NCBI GenBank assembly: GCA_003251535.1
Contig: QKFD01000014.1
Location: 61,519-125,518 of the forward strand
DNA: 64,000 nucleotides
Direction: 5' to 3'
Source of the DNA: Chromatiales bacterium
Lineage (GTDB): Bacteria; Pseudomonadota; Gammaproteobacteria; Thiohalomonadales; Thiohalomonadaceae
Shown here: in pieces, positions 58,835 to 64,000 of the stretch
Layout of the letters: each line of letters begins with the position of its first letter
Position numbering within the stretch: the first letter of the stretch is position 1
Position numbers and translations under genes: made by a program
Notes under the pieces: model-generated
Database searches by the model: none
Seen by the model: only the letters and a program-made list of their open reading frames with translations
Told to the model about the DNA's origin: nothing

Positions 58835-58973
58835 CGGAACACTCCTTACTGGAGATCCGCCCCGTTACCCGCAGTGCCCTGCTGGGGGAGGGGCGAGTCG
58901 GGCACCACCGGTGGCTGGCGGGGGCCGTGGGCGCTCGGCCGAGGGGACCCCCGCGCAGCCTGCGGGGCACCGA

Positions 58974-59813
58974 TTAGAGATCCTCGCCCAGGGCGAAGCG
59001 GGTGATCTCGCGCACCTGATCGAAGTCGCTATCGGTCACCGCAAAGAAGCCGGAGACAATGGCGGCCTGGGTGACGGGATCGTCCGCCTTGAGGCCGGTC
59101 ATCGCCGCCTGGATCTTCTGCGCCTTGGCCTCATCCATTTTGCTGCTCACCGCCCAAGGCAGCTGCACATAGGGCTTGCCAGTGGCGAGGATGCGCATCT
59201 GGCTGACATCGATATTCTTCTGCACCACCCCGAGCTGGAGGATGATATCGCCGGTGCCGGCGGCATCGGCCGCCTTGTTGTAGACCGCGATGGCGGCACT
59301 GGGGGGGTTCTTGGCGAAGTCGGCGGTGTAGTCGCTGCCTTCGCTGAGGCCGTGCTCCTTCAGGATGGCGGTGGGGGCGATGTAGCTACCCATCGCCTTC
59401 TTCCCGCCACCGAAGAGGATCTTGCGCCCCTTAAGCTCCTCCACGCTGTTGATGCCGCTATCGGTGCGCACCGATAGCGCCCCGGCGATGGTGCGCTGCC
59501 CCTCCTCCTCATTGGCGGCGATCACCCGGTAGCCGAAGTTCTTATGGCTGAGTAGGTAGTGGTACTGGTTGTAGTGGACCAGATCAAACTGGCCACTCTC
59601 CACCCCCTGCCAGAAGGTGGCGAAATCCTTCGGCACCACCAGCTTGACCGGCTCCCCCAGCTGGGCGCTCAGGTAGTCGGCCAGCGGCTTGAAGGCCTGG
59701 TGGGTGGCGGAGACCGCGCGCCGCGGGAAGATCCCCATGGTGATGTCGGCCACCGCCTGAGCGGTGCCGAACAGGGTGGTGGCAACCAGGGCCAAACAGG
59801 CAAATTTTTTCAT
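58974..59813 (-). CDS. PhnD/SsuA-type periplasmic substrate-binding protein
   Basis: 279 residues with a Sec signal (MKKFACLALVATTLFGTAQA). The fold signatures ITMGIFPRRAVSATHQAFKPLADYL, GQFDLVHYNQYHYLL and GRKILFGGGKKAMGSYIAPTA match the phosphonate/phosphite-binding PhnD group, but the true ligand is unknown. No ABC permease or ATPase gene adjoins it; instead the next gene, 139 bases on, is a chemoreceptor. A sensory rather than transport role is therefore likely. Confidence 0.85.
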   Translation of the reverse strand: MKKFACLALVATTLFGTAQAVADITMGIFPRRAVSATHQAFKPLADYLSAQLGEPVKLVVPKDFATFWQGVESGQFDLVHYNQYHYLLSHKNFGYRVIAANEEEGQRTIAGALSVRTDSGINSVEELKGRKILFGGGKKAMGSYIAPTAILKEHGLSEGSDYTADFAKNPPSAAIAVYNKAADAAGTGDIILQLGVVQKNIDVSQMRILATGKPYVQLPWAVSSKMDEAKAQKIQAAMTGLKADDPVTQAAIVSGFFAVTDSDFDQVREITRFALGEDL

Positions 59814-60247
59814 GTTTATGCTCCTCTCCGGTTGGAATTGCGGGGGTGACGCGGCTCGATCGCCTACGCTGTGCGTCCACCCATGCAGCTCGCGGACTCC
59901 CCGCCTGTGGGGTGGGCTGGGTGCCCAAAGGCCATGGTACGTTAGTGGATATTGGCAGACTATCAGACGAACACCGACAACCGCCGGCGACGGCCCTTAG
60001 TCGGGCGAGGTGGCCCGCCTTTGGCGGCGGCGGTGGATGCAATATAGTCGGCCTGCGGGGTTCGACCGGGGGGATGGCGCTGGGCTGAGGGGGCTAGACG
60101 GATCGCCGCGGATACCCGCGGCGACTCCGGGGACTGCACGAGAGAAGAGCAGTACCGTGGGGCGGGACCTAGCCCTCGCCCCACGGCGTCGCCATTGCAC
60201 CATTTTTAGGAGGCGTTGCCGCCCCTCCAGATGCACCAACGGCCGCT
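59814..60247. other. Gene-free interval between potD and the PhnD-like gene, with a strong hairpin
   Basis: No coding frame is convincing. CCGTGGGGCG (60155-60164) and CGCCCCACGG (60177-60186) form a perfect 10-bp stem with a 12-base loop. GGCCGC-TTTA-GCGGCC overlaps the potD stop and may act in its termination. The part next to 59813 should hold the promoter of the PhnD-like gene, but I cannot assign boxes. Confidence 0.45.
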
Positions 60248-61285
60248 TTAGCGGCCCGCCTTCAACTTCTCCCAATACTTCTCATAAATGGTGATGGCCT
60301 CACCCACATCGAGCTGGAACTCGCCATTGGCCAGGTCCGCCTCCTGCGGGTAGACGGTGCGGTCGTTGCGTACCGCCTCATCCAGTAGCGCCACGGCGGC
60401 CCGGTTGGGGGTGGCGTAGCCCACCTCCTCAGAGATCGCCTTGGCGATCTCCGGCCGCAGCAGGAAGTCGATGAAGCGGTGGGCGTTATCGATGTTGGGG
60501 GCGTTCTTGGGGATGGCCAGGCTGTCGGCCCAGATGATCACCCCCTCTTTGGGGTAGATGTAACGGATATCGGCCCCCTCCTGCTGCGCCTGGTAGGCCT
60601 CCCCGTTCCAGATCATGCCGGCCGCCACTTCACGGGCGAGATAGGGCATCTTCGGCGAGTCGGAGTTGAACACCTTCACCCCCGGGACCAGCTCGGTGAG
60701 CGCCTGGTAGGCCGCCTCGATCTCCTCCGGTTTGCTGCTATTGCCGGAGAAGCCCTTGAGCCGCAGGCCGATGTGGAACACCTCGCGCATGTCGTTGGTG
60801 AGCAGCAGCTTGCCGGCCAGCTCCGGCCGCCAGAGATCGGCCCAGGCGGTCACCGTGGAGGGGTCCACTACCCGCGCATCCACGCCGATGCCGGTGGTGC
60901 CCCAGAGGTAGGGGATGGAGTATTGGTTGCCCGGGTCGTAGGGCTTGTCCAGCAGCTTGGGATCGAGGTTGGTGTAGTGGGGCAGCTTGGTGTGATCGAT
61001 GGGGGCGAGCAGCCCCTCGCGGCGCATCTTGCTGATGTAGTAGGTGGAGGGGACCACGATGTCGTAGCCCTTGCCATCCAGCACCTTCACCTTGGCATAC
61101 ATCGCCTCGTTGGAGTCGTAGGTGGTGTAGCGCACCTGGATGCCCGTCTCGGCGGTGAACTGCTCCAGCACCGACTCCGGCATATATTCCGACCAGTTGT
61201 AGACATAGACCTCCTGCGTCTCGGCCGCGGCGGAGGCGGCAACAAGCAGCAGCGGGGCGGCCAGGGTGGTCAGCAGACGTTTCAT
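60248..61285 (-). CDS. potD: Spermidine/putrescine-binding periplasmic protein
   Basis: 345 residues from ATG 61285, preceded by AGGAGAAAAG; the frame from 61306 starts inside potC and lacks an RBS. Sec signal MKRLLTTLAAPLLLVAASAA, then the PotD/PotF core: EVYVYNWSEYMPESVLEQFT, YDIVVPSTYYISKMRREGLL, YLWGTTGIGVD, IPKNAPNIDNAHRFIDFLL. It delivers polyamines to PotBC. Order potA-potB-potC-potD with overlaps shows one transcript. Confidence 0.94.
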   Translation of the reverse strand: MKRLLTTLAAPLLLVAASAAAETQEVYVYNWSEYMPESVLEQFTAETGIQVRYTTYDSNEAMYAKVKVLDGKGYDIVVPSTYYISKMRREGLLAPIDHTKLPHYTNLDPKLLDKPYDPGNQYSIPYLWGTTGIGVDARVVDPSTVTAWADLWRPELAGKLLLTNDMREVFHIGLRLKGFSGNSSKPEEIEAAYQALTELVPGVKVFNSDSPKMPYLAREVAAGMIWNGEAYQAQQEGADIRYIYPKEGVIIWADSLAIPKNAPNIDNAHRFIDFLLRPEIAKAISEEVGYATPNRAAVALLDEAVRNDRTVYPQEADLANGEFQLDVGEAITIYEKYWEKLKAGR

Positions 61286-62049
61286 TCTTTTCTCCTCAAG
61301 AGCCATTGGGCGAGTAGGACCAGTACCAGGGAAAACAGGACAATGACGGTGGAGAGGGCGTTGACCTCCGGTTTTACGCCGAGCCGCACCATGGAGTAGA
61401 TCTTCAGCGGCAACACCTCAAAACTGGGGCCGGTGACGAAGAAGGCAATGATGACGTCATCCAGGGAGAGGGTGAAGGCGAGTAGCCAACCGGCCGCCAC
61501 CGCCGGCCAGGCGAGTGGTAGCACCACCCGCCGGAACCCCTGCCACTCGTCGCAGCCGAGGTCCCGCGCCGCCTCCACCAGGTGGGGATCAAAGCCCGCG
61601 AGACGGGCGTGGACCGTCACCACCACAAACGGTAGCGCCACCGTGGTGTGGGCGATGAGCAGGGTGGTGAAGCCGAGCGGCAGCTGAATGGCGACAAACA
61701 GCACCAGCAGGGCGATCCCCATGACGATATCGGCCTGCATCATCACCACAAAGACCAGCCCCTGCACCAGGCTGCGGCCGCGGAAACGGTAGCGGAAGAG
61801 CGCCAGCGCCGCCAGGGTGCCGATGATGGTGGCGAAGGTGGCAGAGGTGGCCGCCACCAGCAGCGAGTTGGCCGCCGCCTCCATCAGCATGGCGCTGTCC
61901 AGCAGCTTGGCGTACCACTTGAACGAGAAGCCGCCCCAGGTGAGGCCGTACTTGGAGGCGTTGAAGGATTGGGCGATGAGCACCGCCACCGGCAGATAGA
62001 GGAAGCCGTAGATGGCGGTCAGGTAGCCGCCCCGCAACCAGGGGTTCAT
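61282..62049 (-). CDS. potC: Spermidine/putrescine ABC transporter permease PotC
   Basis: 255 residues, six membrane helices and the EAA loop (VEAARDLGCDEWQGFRRVVL) that docks on PotA. It starts [20 protein letters not shown], typical of PotC. It overlaps potB and potD by four bases each. Confidence 0.95.
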   Translation of the reverse strand: MNPWLRGGYLTAIYGFLYLPVAVLIAQSFNASKYGLTWGGFSFKWYAKLLDSAMLMEAAANSLLVAATSATFATIIGTLAALALFRYRFRGRSLVQGLVFVVMMQADIVMGIALLVLFVAIQLPLGFTTLLIAHTTVALPFVVVTVHARLAGFDPHLVEAARDLGCDEWQGFRRVVLPLAWPAVAAGWLLAFTLSLDDVIIAFFVTGPSFEVLPLKIYSMVRLGVKPEVNALSTVIVLFSLVLVLLAQWLLRRKE

Positions 62050-62897
62050 AGCGCCTCCTGCCGGACGGCCCGCGCTGAGGCGCGGTAGAGCGCCAGTAGC
62101 AGGAGCATCGCCAGGGTGAGCAACATGCTGGCGGCGGCACCGAATGGCCAGTCACGGGCATCCAGGAACTGGTTCTTGATGAAGTTGCCGTAGAGCAGGG
62201 CGCGGGCCCCGCCCAGCAGATCGGAGACATAGAACAGGCAGAGCGCCGGCAGGAACACCAGCAGCGAGCCGGCCACAATCCCGGGGGCGGTGAGCGGCAG
62301 CACCACCCGCAAGAAGCGCTGGCTGCGGCCCGCACCGAGATCGGCCGCCGCCTCGATGAGGCGCCAATCCAGCTTCTCGATGGTGGCATAGAGCGGTAGC
62401 ACCATGAACGGTAGCAGGACGTAGACCAGCCCCAGCACCACCGCCCCCTGGGTGTAGAGCAGCTCCAGCGGCAGCTCGATGAGGCCGAGGTGGAGCAGGG
62501 TGCTGTTGATCACCCCGCCGGTGGTGATGAGCGCCTTGATGGCGTAGGCGCGGATGAGGGAGTTGGTCCAGAACGGGATCACCACCAGGATGAGCAGCAG
62601 CGGTCGCCAGCGCCGCGGGGCCTGGGCGAGGATAAAGGCGAACGGGTAGGCGATCAGCAGGCAGAGCAGGGTGGCGAGGAGGGCCAGCCCGAGGGAGTCG
62701 GTGAAGACATTGAGATAGAGGGGGTCCAGTAGTCGGGCGTAGCTCTCCAGGGAGAGGGTGGGGGCGATGAAGTGGCGCTCATCACGCTGGAGCAGGCTCA
62801 CCACCGCCACCATCAGGTTGGGGATGAGGGCGAACAGCGTCAGCCAGATCACCACCAGGCCGACGGCAATATTGCGAAAGGCGCTACGCTCCTTCAT
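62046..62897 (-). CDS. potB: Spermidine/putrescine ABC transporter permease PotB
   Basis: 283 residues from ATG 62897 ([20 protein letters not shown]), which overlaps the end of potA by 14 bases; the longer frame to 62984 lies wholly in potA. Six membrane helices and the EAA loop ([20 protein letters not shown]). It forms the channel with PotC. Confidence 0.94.
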   Translation of the reverse strand: MKERSAFRNIAVGLVVIWLTLFALIPNLMVAVVSLLQRDERHFIAPTLSLESYARLLDPLYLNVFTDSLGLALLATLLCLLIAYPFAFILAQAPRRWRPLLLILVVIPFWTNSLIRAYAIKALITTGGVINSTLLHLGLIELPLELLYTQGAVVLGLVYVLLPFMVLPLYATIEKLDWRLIEAAADLGAGRSQRFLRVVLPLTAPGIVAGSLLVFLPALCLFYVSDLLGGARALLYGNFIKNQFLDARDWPFGAAASMLLTLAMLLLLALYRASARAVRQEAL

Positions 62898-63978
62898 CGG
62901 CCAACACCACCTCCCAACCGGGGACCCAGCGCACCGCCACCGCTTGGCCCGGCTGGTAGTCGAACTCTTGGTACTCCTCGTCAAAGAACTCCGAGGCGAG
63001 CAGCCGGGTGCCGCTCGCCAGGCGGATCTCTGAATCGAGGGTCGCCCCCTTATAGGTGCGCTCCTCCACCTCGCCGATGAAGGCGTCGGCCGGCGGCTCC
63101 CCCTTCACCTCCTCGACTCGTAGATCTTCCGGGCGCAGTAGCACCCGCACCGCCTCCCCCACCGCAAAGGGCCGATCGCTCAACACCGCACAGCTGCGCC
63201 CCTCCAGGGTCACCTGGAGCTGGTTGCCGTTGGCGGCGGTGACCACCCCGGCAAACTCGTTGCTCTCGCCCACGAAGCGGGCGACGAAGAGGTTGTGGGG
63301 TTTTTCATAGACCTCGCGCGGGGTGCCGACCTGCTCGATGTGCCCCTCGCGCATCACCACCACCCGGTCCGACATCGAGAGCGCCTCCTCCTGGTCATGG
63401 GTGACGAAGACGAAGGTGATGCGCAGCTCCCGCTGGAGCTGTTTCAGCTCCATCTGCATGGCGCGGCGCAGCTTGGAGTCGAGGGCCGAGAGCGGCTCAT
63501 CCAACAGTAGCACCAGCGGTCGGTTGACCACCGCCCGCGCCAGCGCCACCCGCTGCTGCTGGCCGCCGGAGAGCTGGTGCGGGCGCCGCCGCTCCAACCC
63601 CTCCAGCTTCACCATCGCCAGCGCCTCGCGCACCCGCTGCTCGATGGCGGCCGGCGCCAGCCGCTTCATGCGCAGGCCGAAGGCGACATTGTCGAACACA
63701 TTCATATGGGGGAAGAGGGCGTAGCTCTGGAAGACGGTGTTGACGTCACGCCGGTCCGGTGGGGTGTCGGTCAGGTCCTTGCCCGCCAGCAGGATGCGGC
63801 CGGCATCGGGCTGCTCGAAACCGGCGATGAGCCGCAGCAGGGTGGTCTTGCCGCAGCCCGAGGGGCCGAGCAGGGTGAGGAACTCACCATTTTGGATGGT
63901 GAGATCGAGCGATGGTATGACAGTACGGCCACCGGACGTCTTGTTGAGGGCGGGGATCTCGACGATGGGGCTGGACAT
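62884..63978 (-). CDS. potA: Spermidine/putrescine ABC transporter ATPase PotA
   Basis: 364 residues. Walker [10 protein letters not shown] (residues 38-46), signature LSGGQQQR, Walker [14 protein letters not shown] and switch His in [11 protein letters not shown]. The C-terminal TOBE-type domain ([31 protein letters not shown]) is typical of PotA. ATG 63978; the 22 bases to the window end are upstream sequence. Confidence 0.95.
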   Translation of the reverse strand: MSSPIVEIPALNKTSGGRTVIPSLDLTIQNGEFLTLLGPSGCGKTTLLRLIAGFEQPDAGRILLAGKDLTDTPPDRRDVNTVFQSYALFPHMNVFDNVAFGLRMKRLAPAAIEQRVREALAMVKLEGLERRRPHQLSGGQQQRVALARAVVNRPLVLLLDEPLSALDSKLRRAMQMELKQLQRELRITFVFVTHDQEEALSMSDRVVVMREGHIEQVGTPREVYEKPHNLFVARFVGESNEFAGVVTAANGNQLQVTLEGRSCAVLSDRPFAVGEAVRVLLRPEDLRVEEVKGEPPADAFIGEVEERTYKGATLDSEIRLASGTRLLASEFFDEEYQEFDYQPGQAVAVRWVPGWEVVLADEGA

Positions 63979-64000
63979 GGGGGCGATCCGCGGCCAGGAG

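Overview
The window is about 64 kb of high-GC DNA from a gammaproteobacterium. The cell-shape operon mreB-mreC-mreD-mrdA-rodA-mltB-rlpA, divergent from gatCAB, and the block murJ-ribF-ileS-lspA-fkpB-ispH are gene orders typical of that class; a Chromatiales-like sulfur bacterium is plausible, but the genus cannot be read from the sequence. Most of the window is dense host chromosome with ATGA-type gene overlaps.

Layout. 1-7.5 kb (minus): elongasome operon, with rlpA cut by the window edge. 7.7-11.1 kb (plus): gatC, gatA, gatB. 11.2-12.6 kb: YihY/BrkB membrane protein. 12.67 kb: tRNA-Thr(CGT). 12.7-36.6 kb: an element integrated in the 3' half of that tRNA gene, bounded by a perfect 40-bp direct repeat (12705-12744 and 36565-36604). 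36.8-42.7 kb: very large hybrid histidine kinase and a receiver-GGDEF protein. 42.7-46.7 kb: Hen1-Pnkp RNA repair pair. 46.7-48.2 kb: two inverted arrays of 240-bp repeats around a DUF4303-like gene. 48.4-55.8 kb: murJ, ribF, ileS, lspA, fkpB, ispH. 55.8-59.8 kb (minus): GNAT protein, small unknown genes, chemoreceptor, PhnD-like binding protein. 60.2-64 kb (minus): potABCD.

The integrated element is the most interesting part. It encodes a repressor/Cro switch with three operator-like sites, a lysis cassette (M15 endolysin, permuted papain-like peptidase, holin, lipoprotein) and a complete-looking non-contractile tail module: terminator, tube, two chaperone frames joined by a canonical -1 frameshift site, a 1856-residue tape measure, and tip and receptor-binding proteins. 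It also has an integrase and a replication module, but I see no terminase, portal, protease or capsid gene. This fits an F-type tailocin or tail-only mobile element, or a prophage that lost its head block at 16.3-16.6 kb. The tail genes have no visible disruption. The intact repressor carries Ala and Arg where the S24 Ser-Lys autocleavage dyad should be. A second repressor beside the replication genes keeps the dyad but has lost its DNA-binding half, so the element looks like a composite of two immunity modules.

How genes work together: the shape operon builds the lateral-wall synthase; gatCAB makes Gln-tRNA and/or Asn-tRNA; the hybrid kinase and GGDEF protein probably form a phosphorelay to c-di-GMP; Hen1 and Pnkp heal and seal cut RNA; the PhnD-like protein probably feeds ligand to the neighbouring chemoreceptor; potABCD imports polyamines.
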